Source: JANSYP01 sp038751255 (GTDB lineage Bacteria > Pseudomonadota > Alphaproteobacteria > Rhodobacterales > Rhodobacteraceae). Taken from it: a DNA stretch of 29,922 bases. The stretch covers positions 1-29,922 of the forward strand of contig JBCDGN010000049.1 in assembly GCA_038751255.1 (NCBI GenBank). Direction: 5' to 3'. Numbering within the stretch: position 1 is the stretch's first letter; each line of letters begins with the position of its first letter. The position numbers and the translations under genes were made by a program. Below are positions 14,776-23,244 of this stretch, in pieces. The notes under the pieces are model-generated. The model did no database searches, had not been told where the DNA came from, and saw only the letters and a list, made by a program, of their open reading frames with translations.

Positions 14776-16161
14776 TCAGAAGACAGTGCGGATATGGTAG
14801 GACTTGGGCCGGGTCAGGGTCTCGTACCCGATCTTTGACAGTGTAGCACCGCGACCGGATTGCTTCACGCCGGTCCACGCAAGCGCGGGATCGAGATAGT
14901 CGCAACGATTGACAAACACCGTCCCCGCCTCGGCTTGGTCGCAGACCGCCGTGGCGCGTGCAATATCTCGGCCCCAGACGGAGGCGGTCAGACCAAAGGG
15001 GCTATCGTTCATCAAGGACACCGCCTCTGCATCATCCTCCACCGCCATCACCCCAAGGACGGGACCAAAGCTTTCCGAGCGCATGACATCCATGGAATGA
15101 TCGACACCCGTCAGAATCTGCGGCGCAAGGTAAGGAGTTCCTGGTGTGTCCGCTGCCCACTGTTCCGGATCGAGCAGCGCCTGCGCCCCTTGGCCAACGG
15201 CGCCTTCGATCTGGCCGCGGACGAAACCCGCCGCACGCGCGCGCACCATTGGGCCAAGGTTGGTGTCGGCCTCCAAAGGATTGCCCAGCCGATAATCTCG
15301 CTGAGCGATGGCGACCATGGCCTCAACCAACGCGTCATGGACGTCGCGATGGACATAAACCCGTTCAATTGCACAACACGATTGGCCGGCATTGAAGAAC
15401 CCGCCATCGAGCAGTGCATCCGCGGTTTTCTCTACGTCTGCATCGGGCAAAACATACGCCGCATCCTTGCCGCCGAGCTCTAGCCCGATGCCTGTGAAAC
15501 TGCCCGCCGCGGCGCGCTCAACCGCTTGGCCGCCTGCGACTGAACCCGTGAAGGCGACCTGATCCGCAAGACCTTCGGCAATCAGCGCAGCGGTCAGATC
15601 ATGGTCGATGACGAGATGCTGAAAAAGCCCCTCAGGCAGACCCGCTGCCGCAAAGGCTTGCGCAAAACGATTGCCCGCCAGCACAGTTTGATCAGCATGT
15701 TTGAGGACCACGGCATTGCCAGCCATCAGCGCAGGGATGACCGAGTTTACCACCGTCAAATAAGGAAAGTTCCAAGGCGCGAGCACAAAGATCACGCCTA
15801 AAGGCGCGCGCGCAATCCAACGCTCAAACCCTTCTTTCGGGTCCGGCCGCACTGGTGCCAGCGCCTCTTCGGCAATCTCGATCATATAGCGCGCACGTTC
15901 TTCGAACCCGCGCAACTCCCCTGCCCCTTGCGATACCGGTCGGCCCATCATCCAGGCAAGCTCTGGAACGATTTCGGGCTCCAGTGCCAACATCGCATCG
16001 ACGGCTGCGGAACAGACCGCTGCCCGGTCCGCCACCGAGCGCGCGGCCCAAGCCGCCTGAGCTTCCCGCGCGGCCGCGAAAGCGGTGCGCGCCGCTTCTG
16101 GCGAGGTGTTTTCGACCTCGGCATAGACCGAGCCATCGATCGGAGAGACGGAACGGATCAT
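14776..16161 (-). CDS. Aldehyde dehydrogenase (NAD(P)+)
   Basis: A 461-residue member of the ALDH superfamily, which oxidises aldehydes to acids. Visible residues: catalytic Cys262 in FNAGQSCCAIERVYVH, general base Glu228 in GIGLELGGKDAAYV, and Asn131 in APWNFPYLTVVN. It is somewhat shorter than the usual 480-500, like succinate-semialdehyde-type enzymes. ATG 16161 is used rather than GTG 16164. It lies 16 bases after the second glutamine-synthetase-like gene and 10 before the Fe-ADH, so the three are probably co-translated. An alcohol-to-aldehyde-to-acid sequence on a gamma-glutamylated substrate is the attractive inference; formaldehyde or another small aldehyde is an alternative. Confidence 0.92.
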   Translation of the reverse strand: MIRSVSPIDGSVYAEVENTSPEAARTAFAAAREAQAAWAARSVADRAAVCSAAVDAMLALEPEIVPELAWMMGRPVSQGAGELRGFEERARYMIEIAEEALAPVRPDPKEGFERWIARAPLGVIFVLAPWNFPYLTVVNSVIPALMAGNAVVLKHADQTVLAGNRFAQAFAAAGLPEGLFQHLVIDHDLTAALIAEGLADQVAFTGSVAGGQAVERAAAGSFTGIGLELGGKDAAYVLPDADVEKTADALLDGGFFNAGQSCCAIERVYVHRDVHDALVEAMVAIAQRDYRLGNPLEADTNLGPMVRARAAGFVRGQIEGAVGQGAQALLDPEQWAADTPGTPYLAPQILTGVDHSMDVMRSESFGPVLGVMAVEDDAEAVSLMNDSPFGLTASVWGRDIARATAVCDQAEAGTVFVNRCDYLDPALAWTGVKQSGRGATLSKIGYETLTRPKSYHIRTVF

Positions 16162-16177
16162 CACAAGCAGCCTTTTC

Positions 16178-17521
16178 TTAGAAAAACTTCAGGTATCGCT
16201 CGACCTCCCAATCGGAAACGTGATTGAGATAAGAGAGCCATTCTTGGCGCTTATACGCGGTCCAACTGTCAAACATCGCGTCGCCGAAGACCTTGCGCGA
16301 CAATGGATCTGCCTCGAAAGCAAGGAGCGCATCTTCAAGAGTGCGCGGCAGGATAGAGATCCCGCGCCGGTCAAGCTCCGCTTGATCCACCAGATACATG
16401 TTGTCGGTGTTGGGATCGCCCGGATCGAGGCCCTCGGAAATGCCCTCAAGCCCTGCGGCCAGGACCATCGCGGCACCAAGGTAAGGGTTACAGGCACTGT
16501 CCGCCGCGCGCAGCTCCACCCGGCCCCCTCCCAGCGGGATGCGCATTGCATTGGTGCGGTTGTTGTTGCCGTAGCAGGCATAAATCGGCGCCCAGGTGAA
16601 GCCCGACATGGACCCTTGTTTGATCAGGCGTTTGTAGCTGTTCACGCTGGGTGCGACCACGGCCATGATCGCGGGCAGATGGCGCAAGATGCCTGCAAGG
16701 AACTGATAGCCTAAGGTCGAGAGCCCGCAGCCGCGCGGATCATTCGGGTCCTTGAACAGGTTGTCACCGGTCTCAGCGTTGGCCAACGACATATTGTAAT
16801 GCGCGCCAGAGCCAGTGCGGTCGCCCATAGGTTTGGGCATAAAACTGGCAAAGGCGCCATGCTTGCGCGCGATTGCCATCGCCATCATCCGTAAGAAGCA
16901 GTAGCGATCCGCCATGGTCCGGGCATCGGCATAGGCGAAATCAATCTCAACCTGGCCGATGCCGTCCTCATGGTCAAAGGAGTACACATCCCAGCCCAGG
17001 GTGTTCATGGCATCGACGAGTTCCGACAGCCACGGCAGATTATCGAGCAGTCGGGCCGTGTCGTAGGCTGGCTTTTCGAGGTTGGGCAACGGCGACACTG
17101 GGGCAAAGCCGCCCTCTTCGGTGTCGCGGAAGACGAAAAACTCCGCTTCCATGCCTAGGTTCATCACATAGCCTTGGGCGGCGGCGGCCTCCATCTGCCG
17201 GTTGAGGATATTGCGCGAGCAAGCCTCAAACGGCGCACCTTCGGTCCAGAGGTCTGAGGCAAACCAGGCGCACTCGGGTTGCCAGGGCAGCACGATCAGG
17301 CTGTCGGGGTCGGGATGGCAGGCAACCTCTTCGTCATTGATCTCTTGCGGGACACCGTCGAGCGCTGCGCCGGTGAACATCTCAGAGCCCTTCATCATCT
17401 GATCCAGATGCGACAGCGGCACGAGTTTGGATTTCGTCACGCCGTGCATATCAACGTAAGAGGCTATGGCGTATTTGATGCTTGCCTTTTGAAGCTTATC
17501 TTTGAGCGCGCTGGTCTCCAT
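16178..17521 (-). CDS. Second glutamine-synthetase-like gamma-glutamyl-amide ligase
   Basis: A 447-residue GS-family (GlnA/GlnT/PuuA-like) ligase that would join an amine to glutamate with ATP. Metal-binding glutamates are visible at 125 and 127 (GMEAEFFVF) and 192 (GQVEIDFAY), with the family motifs NSYKRL and NRTNAMRIPLGGGRVELRAA. The usual HxH motif reads GSGAHYNMSL (residues 237-246), so the second histidine is Asn. ATG 17521 is chosen over 17557 because GAGGGAAG precedes it. It lies 66 bases after gmaS and clearly differs from it, so it is not a recent duplicate. The substrate may be an amine other than methylamine, with ethanolamine suggested by the ALDH/ADH neighbours; this is inference. 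Confidence 0.88.
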   Translation of the reverse strand: METSALKDKLQKASIKYAIASYVDMHGVTKSKLVPLSHLDQMMKGSEMFTGAALDGVPQEINDEEVACHPDPDSLIVLPWQPECAWFASDLWTEGAPFEACSRNILNRQMEAAAAQGYVMNLGMEAEFFVFRDTEEGGFAPVSPLPNLEKPAYDTARLLDNLPWLSELVDAMNTLGWDVYSFDHEDGIGQVEIDFAYADARTMADRYCFLRMMAMAIARKHGAFASFMPKPMGDRTGSGAHYNMSLANAETGDNLFKDPNDPRGCGLSTLGYQFLAGILRHLPAIMAVVAPSVNSYKRLIKQGSMSGFTWAPIYACYGNNNRTNAMRIPLGGGRVELRAADSACNPYLGAAMVLAAGLEGISEGLDPGDPNTDNMYLVDQAELDRRGISILPRTLEDALLAFEADPLSRKVFGDAMFDSWTAYKRQEWLSYLNHVSDWEVERYLKFF

Positions 17522-17587
17522 CCGGTCTTCCCTCTCGTTACGCACCGGCACCTGCACATCCGGTATTTCTGACCCGCTTGGGTCCGA

Positions 17588-18883
17588 TCAGCAATCAAGC
17601 GTTACTTCACGCTCCCACGCCGTCAGATGCTGCATATATTGGGTCCACTCAGCCTTCTTGAGGTTAAGAAACGCCGTCGCCGCTTCGGTGCCCAATGCGT
17701 CCGAGAAGCTTGTGTCCCCCTCCAGCGCGCGCAGGGCGTCGAGCAGGTTCAACGGCAATTGCTTGGCCTCTACTGTGTGGCCCTGGCTGTACATATCCAG
17801 ATCGATCCGGTCGCCTGGCGGTGTCGCGTTGGCAATCCCGTCCATCCCAGCCGCAAGGATCGCGGCGGGCAAAAGATAGGGGTTGGTTGCACCATCGGCG
17901 AGGCGCAGCTCGATCCGGCCCGGGCCCGGTAGGCGCACCATATGGGTCCGGTTGTTGCCGCCATAGGTGATCGTGTTGGGCGACCATGTGGCCCCCGATG
18001 TGGTCACGGGCGCGTTCAGGCGTTTGTAGGAATTAACCGATGGATTGGCGATCGCGGTCAGCGCAGGCGCATGGGCCAAGAGCCCGCCCAAGAAGTGATA
18101 GGCGCGCTCCGAAAGACCAAGCTCTTGATCGCCGGCAAAGAGGTTTCCGCCATCGCCGTCCCAGAGAGAGATATGCGCATGGCAGCCATTGCCGGTCAGA
18201 TGCGCAAAAGGCTTCGGCATGAACGTCGCGCGCAGCCCGTGTTTCTCGGCCACCGATTTGGCCATGAATTTAAAGAACGCATGCCGGTCCGCGGTGACGA
18301 GGGCATCGGCAAAATCCCAGTTCATCTCAAACTGGCCATTGGCGTCTTCATGATCGTTTTGGTAGGGGCCCCAGCCCAAATCCTGCATGTAATCGCAAAT
18401 CTCGGCGATCACATCATAGCGACGCATCAGGGCCTGCTGATCGTAACAGGGCTTGGCCGCGATATCGTCAGGATCGGACAGCGCTGATCCGTCAGGTGTG
18501 ATCAGGAAATATTCGCACTCGACCCCGTGTTTCAGGTGCATCCCTTGGCCAGCCGCCTTGGCAAGCGCCTCTTTCAGGACCACGCGCGGGGCTTGCGGGA
18601 AGGGCGCCTCGTTGTAGTGGACATCCGCAGCAAGCCAGCCCACCTCGGGCTTCCAGGGCAGTTGGATCAGGCTGTCGGGATCCGGGATCGCCAGGATATC
18701 GGGATCTGCTGGCGACATGTCGAGCCAGGCAGCGAACCCGCCGAAGCCAGCGCCTTCCACCGCCATGCCATCAATTGCCGAGGCGGGGACGAGCTTTGCC
18801 CGCTGCGCGCCGAACAGATCGACGAAGGAAATCAGAAAATACTTTATGCCTTTGGCGCTGGCGGTCTCAGAGAGGGAGCTCAT
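17588..18883 (-). CDS. gmaS: Gamma-glutamylmethylamide synthetase (GmaS; type III glutamine-synthetase family)
   Basis: The 431-residue ligase should convert glutamate, methylamine and ATP to gamma-glutamylmethylamide, the entry step of the N-methylglutamate pathway. GS catalytic features are present: Glu122 and Glu124 in GVECEYFLI, Glu186 in GQFEMNW, His235 and His237 in GNGCHAHISLW, NSYKRL, and NRTHMVRLPGPGRIELR. The N-terminal SFVDLFGAQRAKLVPASAI is typical of this subfamily, which is annotated GlnT or type III glutamate-ammonia ligase in other genomes. It is 19 bases after mgsC, the same order as in described mgsABC-gmaS clusters, which is the main reason to call it gmaS rather than a nitrogen-assimilation GS. 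Confidence 0.85.
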   Translation of the reverse strand: MSSLSETASAKGIKYFLISFVDLFGAQRAKLVPASAIDGMAVEGAGFGGFAAWLDMSPADPDILAIPDPDSLIQLPWKPEVGWLAADVHYNEAPFPQAPRVVLKEALAKAAGQGMHLKHGVECEYFLITPDGSALSDPDDIAAKPCYDQQALMRRYDVIAEICDYMQDLGWGPYQNDHEDANGQFEMNWDFADALVTADRHAFFKFMAKSVAEKHGLRATFMPKPFAHLTGNGCHAHISLWDGDGGNLFAGDQELGLSERAYHFLGGLLAHAPALTAIANPSVNSYKRLNAPVTTSGATWSPNTITYGGNNRTHMVRLPGPGRIELRLADGATNPYLLPAAILAAGMDGIANATPPGDRIDLDMYSQGHTVEAKQLPLNLLDALRALEGDTSFSDALGTEAATAFLNLKKAEWTQYMQHLTAWEREVTLDC

Positions 18884-18902
18884 AGGTGGTCCTTTTTCGT
18901 CT

Positions 18903-20258
18903 TCAGCTTTGGCCGGGAATCCAGCTTGTTCCTGCCAAGGGTACGCCAGCCATCGCAGCAGATTCCACCGTCAGAGCCACCAAATCTTCCGGCTCGAGGT
19001 TCAAAACGTGACTTTTGCCGCAGGCGCGGGCAATGGTTTGCATCTCAAGCGTCAGAACATTGAGGTAATTGGCCAGCCGCCGCCCCGCTGCAACCGGGTC
19101 GAGGCGTTGGGCAAGATCGGGGTCCTGAGTGGTGATGCCGGCAGGGTCCTGCCCCTCATGCCAATCATCATAGGCACCTGCGGTGGTGCCCATGGCCTGA
19201 TAATCGGCCTCCCATCTCGGATCGTTGTCGCCCAGTGCCACCAGGGCCGCTGTTCCGATCGAGGTCGCATCCGCGCCGAGCGCCAGCGCTTTGGCCACAT
19301 CCGCCCCATTGCGAATGCCGCCAGAGACAATCAGTTGCACTTTGCGATGCATATCAAGGTCTTTGAGCGCCTGCACAGCCGGGCCAATCGCGGCAATGGT
19401 GGGGATGCCCACATGTTCAATAAAGACGTTCTGGGTCGCTGCAGTCCCGCCTTGCATCCCATCAAGCACTACAGCATCGGCCCCGGCCTTCACGGCCAAT
19501 GCGGTATCGTAATAGGGACGGCTCGCGCCGATCTTGATATAGATCGGTTTCTCCCAGCCGGTGATCTCACGCAGCTCTTGGATCTTGATCTCAAGATCAT
19601 CTGGACCAGTCCAATCGGGATGACGGCAGGCGCTGCGTTGGTCGATACCTTCGGGCAGCGTGCGCATCTCGGCCACACGCGGGCCGATCTTTTGGCCCAA
19701 AAGCATGCCGCCGCCGCCCGGTTTCGCGCCCTGACCGACCACCACCTCAATTGCATCGGCCTTGCGCAGGTCATCGGGGTTCATGCCGTAGCGCGAGGGC
19801 AAAAGCTGATAGACCAAGAGCTTCGAATGCCCGCGCTCTTCGGGGGTCATTCCGCCATCACCTGTGGTTGTGGAGGTCCCCGCCGCATTCGCGCCACGGC
19901 CAAGCGCTTCTTTGGCCTGGGCAGAGAGTGAGCCGAAGGACATGCCCGCAATGGTGATCGGAGTTTTCAGTGCGATAGGAGTTTTCGCATACCGGGTGCC
20001 GATCAGCACATCGGTCGCGCAGGTCTCACGATAGCCCTCAAGCGGATAGCGCGACATGGATGCGCCTAGAAACAGCAGATCGTCGAAATGCGGCAGCGCG
20101 CGTTTCGCTCCGCCGCCACGGATGTCATAGATCCCAGTCGCTGCCGCGCGACGGATCTCTGACAAGGTGTAGTCGTCGAAGGTTGCCGATTTTACCGGTG
20201 ATGTGCGTGGCGGCTGTCCGCCGCCGCCGCCTGAAGGCGGGTTGGATTGGTCATTCAT
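18903..20258 (-). CDS. mgsC: N-methylglutamate synthase subunit C (FMN-binding glutamate-synthase domain; GlxD-like)
   Basis: The 451-residue protein corresponds to the FMN and synthase part of glutamate synthase. Features include ITIAGMSFGSLSAQAKEALG, the flavin and substrate barrel segments GQGAKPGGGGMLLGQKIGP, KIGASRPYYDTALAVKAGAD and VSGGIRNGADVAKALALGAD, all as in GltB_FMN. It lacks the amidotransferase and GXGXG domains, which are encoded by the two genes before it. As MgsC it would exchange the amide or amine to form N-methylglutamate from gamma-glutamylmethylamide or glutamate plus methylamine. It starts 12 bases after mgsB. A GlxD label is common for the same family in rhizobia. Confidence 0.88.
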   Translation of the reverse strand: MNDQSNPPSGGGGGQPPRTSPVKSATFDDYTLSEIRRAAATGIYDIRGGGAKRALPHFDDLLFLGASMSRYPLEGYRETCATDVLIGTRYAKTPIALKTPITIAGMSFGSLSAQAKEALGRGANAAGTSTTTGDGGMTPEERGHSKLLVYQLLPSRYGMNPDDLRKADAIEVVVGQGAKPGGGGMLLGQKIGPRVAEMRTLPEGIDQRSACRHPDWTGPDDLEIKIQELREITGWEKPIYIKIGASRPYYDTALAVKAGADAVVLDGMQGGTAATQNVFIEHVGIPTIAAIGPAVQALKDLDMHRKVQLIVSGGIRNGADVAKALALGADATSIGTAALVALGDNDPRWEADYQAMGTTAGAYDDWHEGQDPAGITTQDPDLAQRLDPVAAGRRLANYLNVLTLEMQTIARACGKSHVLNLEPEDLVALTVESAAMAGVPLAGTSWIPGQS

Positions 20259-20270
20259 GTGCCGCCTCGC

Positions 20271-20960
20271 TCAGTAAGCGCCTGCATTGTCGATTTTGAA
20301 ATTGTAGAGCGTCCGGGCCGATCCGAAGCGACGGAAAGCACTGGGGTCGGCGTCTAGCTCTGCACGCGACAAAAGATCTGTCAGCAGCGCGATATGCTCC
20401 GCCTCCATCGGCTTTTCGACGCAATCGGTGCCGAGCCGCGTAACCGAACCCCGCACAAAAAGCTGCGCTTCATAGATCGAGTCACCCAAATCCGCACCCG
20501 CATCCCCCAAAACCACGAGGTTCCCCGCCTGCGCCATAAAGGCAGACATATGGCCCACATTGCCGCCAACGACGATATCGATCCCCTTCATCGAGATCCC
20601 ACATCGGGCCGAGGCATTGCCTTCGATCACCAAAAGACCACCATGACCGGTGGCACCGGCGGACTGGCTGGCGTCGCCGATCACGCGCACGGACCCCGAC
20701 ATCATGTTCTCAGCAAGCCCGGTTCCTGCATTACCTTCGACGGTGACCTCGGCCGATTTGTTCATGCCTGCACAATAGTATCCGGCATGGCCTTTGATGG
20801 TTACACTGATTGGCGATTTCAGGCCGCAGGCCAGGGCGTGGCTGCCACCTGGATTGAGGAGTGTAAAATCACCAGACGTCGCATCCTGTAATGCAGCATT
20901 GACGTCCCGCACTGGTGTCTCTGCCAGATCGAACGCTGTGTTTTTCAGCGGTTGGTTCAT
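20271..20960 (-). CDS. mgsB: N-methylglutamate synthase subunit B (GXGXG domain; GlxC-like)
   Basis: A 229-residue protein made of the right-handed beta-helix GXGXG domain that ends glutamate synthase large subunits. Repeats visible include IKGHAGYYCAGMN, VEGNAGTGLAENM, VIGDASQSAGATGHGG, IEGNASARCG, VGGNVGHMSAF and VLGDAGADLGDSIYEA. It has no catalytic residues of its own and should be a structural part of the MgsABC complex. ATG 20960 overlaps the end of mgsA by 4 bases. Confidence 0.88.
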   Translation of the reverse strand: MNQPLKNTAFDLAETPVRDVNAALQDATSGDFTLLNPGGSHALACGLKSPISVTIKGHAGYYCAGMNKSAEVTVEGNAGTGLAENMMSGSVRVIGDASQSAGATGHGGLLVIEGNASARCGISMKGIDIVVGGNVGHMSAFMAQAGNLVVLGDAGADLGDSIYEAQLFVRGSVTRLGTDCVEKPMEAEHIALLTDLLSRAELDADPSAFRRFGSARTLYNFKIDNAGAY

Positions 20961-21865
20961 GCCGCCGCCCTTTCACCTTCGCCGCCCCAGGTATAGACGA
21001 CACCTGGTTCTGGTTCCCACAGCCGTGCGTTTTCAACGCCGGGCAAGGGCGCAATAGCGCGGAACTCGCTGGCCATGGCGACCCAGTCATCGGTTTCAGC
21101 CAAGACCGCAGGTTTGCAGGCGATGGGATCGCGCAGCACCGCAAAACCGTCCCGAGTGCCAATGGTGAAGGTGTAAAACCCATCCAGCTTATCGAGCGCA
21201 AGTTCCAGCGCAGATTTCAGCGTGTCGCCCTCGCGCATGCGCCAAGCAAGGAAGGCCGCAGCAACCTCGCTGTCGTTTTCGGTCTGCAGGCGCTCGCCTT
21301 TGGTTTCTAGAAGCTGCCGCAGCAAGTGGTGGTTCGACAGCGATCCATTGTGAACAAGGCAGGTATCTGCGCCGGTCGAAAACGGGTGCGAGCCTGAGAT
21401 CGTCACAGCGCTTTCGGTCGCCATGCGGGTATGCGCGATGCCATGCGTCCCCCGCCGTCCCGCCAGATCGAAATCACGCGCGACCGCCGCAGGATCACCA
21501 ATACCCTTGAAAAGCTCGATCGCGTCGCCTGACCCCAAGACATTGATTTCCGGGTAGGTTTCGATTAAGCGCTGACGCGCGGCGCGCAGATCGCCAGACA
21601 ACCGGATCAGCCCGTGATCGTGGATCACATCGACCACTGCTGCCTGGCCTGTCGCTTCTGAAGCGGTCGCAGCAGCCGCGTCCCAATCGAACCCCTCCGG
21701 AGCAAGACAGGACAATGTCGGTTTCGCCTCACCATCGCGGTAGATCGCAAAACCTGCGCTGTCAGGGCCTCGGTCGGTCATCTCTGCCAGCATTGGCGCC
21801 ATGAGTGCGCCAAGCTGAGGATAAAGCCTCTGATCTTTTAAATAGAGCCCGACAATGCCGCACAT
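20957..21865 (-). CDS. mgsA: N-methylglutamate synthase subunit A (class II glutamine amidotransferase; GlxB-like)
   Basis: The 302-residue protein is a stand-alone Ntn-type glutaminase domain. Met is followed directly by catalytic Cys2 in MCGIVGLYLKD, and DRGPDSAGFAIY, HTRMATESAVTISGSHPF and VHNGSLSNHHLLR are the class II signature segments. In the NMG pathway this subunit acts on the gamma-glutamyl-amide to release the amine for transfer. It is the first gene of the seven-gene mgsABC-gmaS-GS2-ALDH-ADH run, 108 bases downstream of the XRE regulator, and has a 7-base inverted repeat in front of it. Confidence 0.88.
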   Translation of the reverse strand: MCGIVGLYLKDQRLYPQLGALMAPMLAEMTDRGPDSAGFAIYRDGEAKPTLSCLAPEGFDWDAAAATASEATGQAAVVDVIHDHGLIRLSGDLRAARQRLIETYPEINVLGSGDAIELFKGIGDPAAVARDFDLAGRRGTHGIAHTRMATESAVTISGSHPFSTGADTCLVHNGSLSNHHLLRQLLETKGERLQTENDSEVAAAFLAWRMREGDTLKSALELALDKLDGFYTFTIGTRDGFAVLRDPIACKPAVLAETDDWVAMASEFRAIAPLPGVENARLWEPEPGVVYTWGGEGERAAA

Positions 21866-21926
21866 GCGATCACCCTCCGCCTAACACCCCAAAACCATGC
21901 TGCTGAGGGGGTGAAGAGTCAACAGG

Positions 21927-21945
21927 GAGGAAAAAAGATTTCCTC
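21927..21945. promoter_or_regulatory. Inverted repeat GAGGAAA-N5-TTTCCTC upstream of mgsA
   Basis: A perfect 7+7 inverted repeat with a 5-base spacer lies 62 bases before the mgsA ATG, in the gap between the regulator gene and the mgs operon. It could be an operator for the XRE-cupin protein encoded next to it. As a transcript hairpin its stem is short and no U-run follows, so a terminator is unlikely. Confidence 0.4.
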
Positions 21946-21973
21946 TCATTCAAAGATCGCGTGGAGGTTGTGC

Positions 21974-22585
21974 CTATTCCGAGGGCGGTGTCACGATGAT
22001 CGACAGGTAGGTTGCGGGCAGTTGAGGCGTCTCTGAAGGCCCATGGGGCGCGAGCGCGTCAAAGAACAGCGCATCGCCGGGATGAAGGTGATAGCTCTGT
22101 TCGCCATGGCGATAGATCACTTCGCCAGAGAGCATATAGAGGAATTCATGGCCGGGGTGCTGAAAGGTGGTGTGGGTCTCCGCATCCGAGCCCAGTGTGA
22201 TGAGATAGGGCTCGATCTGAACCGCCGAACGCAGCGAGTGGCCCAGAAGCTCGTAGACATGGCCCGATTTCGTTCCGCGTCGGTCGATTTTGACGCCCTG
22301 CCCGGCGGGCACATAGCTCGCATCGCGACGCACATCGAAATCCTGAAAGAAGATCGAGATAGGCACATTCAGCGCCGCCGCAAGTGCCTTGAGTGTCGAC
22401 AGAGACGGGGAGGTTTGCCCGTTCTCGATCTTGCTGACCATGCCAACCGAAAGCTCGGTCGAGCGTGCCAGGTCCGAAATCGTCACCCCCAGACCCTGTC
22501 GCAGGTTGCGCACAGTACGCCCGATCGCGGCCTCCAGACTTGCTGGCGTATCGGAGGGAACAGGGGTCTCGACGGGCTTTTGCAC
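21974..22585 (-). CDS. XRE-family regulator with C-terminal cupin domain
   Basis: A 203-residue repressor type. The helix-turn-helix is at about residues 20-76 (VRNLRQGLGVTISDLARSTE, then LSVGMVSKIENGQTSPSLST), and a cupin domain at about 125-198 (HPGHEFLYMLSGEV, LHPGDALFFDA). This is the PuuR-like layout; PuuR itself controls a gamma-glutamyl-amine pathway (putrescine), a suggestive parallel. The start is GTG 22585 with GAGGAGC upstream. It lies between the mgd and mgs operons on the same strand and probably senses an amine or pathway intermediate to control one or both; inference. Confidence 0.88.
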   Translation of the reverse strand: MQKPVETPVPSDTPASLEAAIGRTVRNLRQGLGVTISDLARSTELSVGMVSKIENGQTSPSLSTLKALAAALNVPISIFFQDFDVRRDASYVPAGQGVKIDRRGTKSGHVYELLGHSLRSAVQIEPYLITLGSDAETHTTFQHPGHEFLYMLSGEVIYRHGEQSYHLHPGDALFFDALAPHGPSETPQLPATYLSIIVTPPSE

Positions 22586-22680
22586 GTGGCGCGCTCCTCA
22601 AACGGGTTGCTGTCGAGGATTACATGGCCAGCACAACATCGCTAGCCCCTGTCTGCCAAGTAAGAAAAGCACGATTGTGG

Positions 22681-23241
22681 TTACGTGGCGCGCTTTCTAC
22701 GTTCCGCAAGCCTGAAAGCATCTTTGAGGGCGTGAATGAAGCTCTCAATCGAGCTTCTCGGCGCCCAAAACCACCAATCTTCTGCCGACTGGCGAAGAAG
22801 GATCACCGACAGATGCGCCATCCGTGTGCGGGCGCCCGCGCCATCCGGGAAGGCACTGTCCGCAAGATCGAGCGCGCATAGATAGGCCAACGCAGCCCTT
22901 GGATCGCCACCGGTTAGCCGCAGCCCGACCCAAGTATCCGACTGATCGGTGAGCCAGGCGGTATCGCCCAAAGCATCGGATAAGGCCTCAAGCGGCATGC
23001 CAAAGACGAGCGCATTATCACCGCCCATCCGCAGAAGCCCGCGTGCAGCATTCCCGACGCTCTGACCCGGCACGGGCCAAGCAAGGCCAGCCGCGTCAAG
23101 CGCTGTGACAACTGCTGCTTCGTCGCCCAGTGGGATTGAGAGGTTGACCAGAGGCAATTCACTCAGGTCTGACAGTGTCCAACCGCCAATCTCGAGTTGC
23201 TCAGAGAAGACAGGGCGGGGTTTCAACGCGTCCAAACTCAT
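22681..23241 (-). CDS. mgdD: N-methylglutamate dehydrogenase subunit D (sarcosine oxidase gamma-like)
   Basis: A 186-residue protein of the SoxG family, the smallest GcvT-like subunit. Recognisable parts are the start with LKPRPVF, MGGDNALVFGMP, and the C-terminal RMAHLSVILLRQSAEDWWFW, which is the usual SoxG end. It has no cofactor site of its own and completes the heterotetramer. It begins 3 bases after mgdC and is the last gene of mgdABCD. SoxG is the name used when the complex acts on sarcosine. Confidence 0.82.
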   Translation of the reverse strand: MSLDALKPRPVFSEQLEIGGWTLSDLSELPLVNLSIPLGDEAAVVTALDAAGLAWPVPGQSVGNAARGLLRMGGDNALVFGMPLEALSDALGDTAWLTDQSDTWVGLRLTGGDPRAALAYLCALDLADSAFPDGAGARTRMAHLSVILLRQSAEDWWFWAPRSSIESFIHALKDAFRLAERRKRAT

Positions 23242-23244
23242 CGC

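Noticed and set aside
18903..21865. Nitrogen-assimilating glutamate synthase (GltB split into three)
   Set aside because: The three separate domains in the order amidotransferase, GXGXG, FMN, followed by gmaS, match N-methylglutamate synthase; no GltD small subunit is present.
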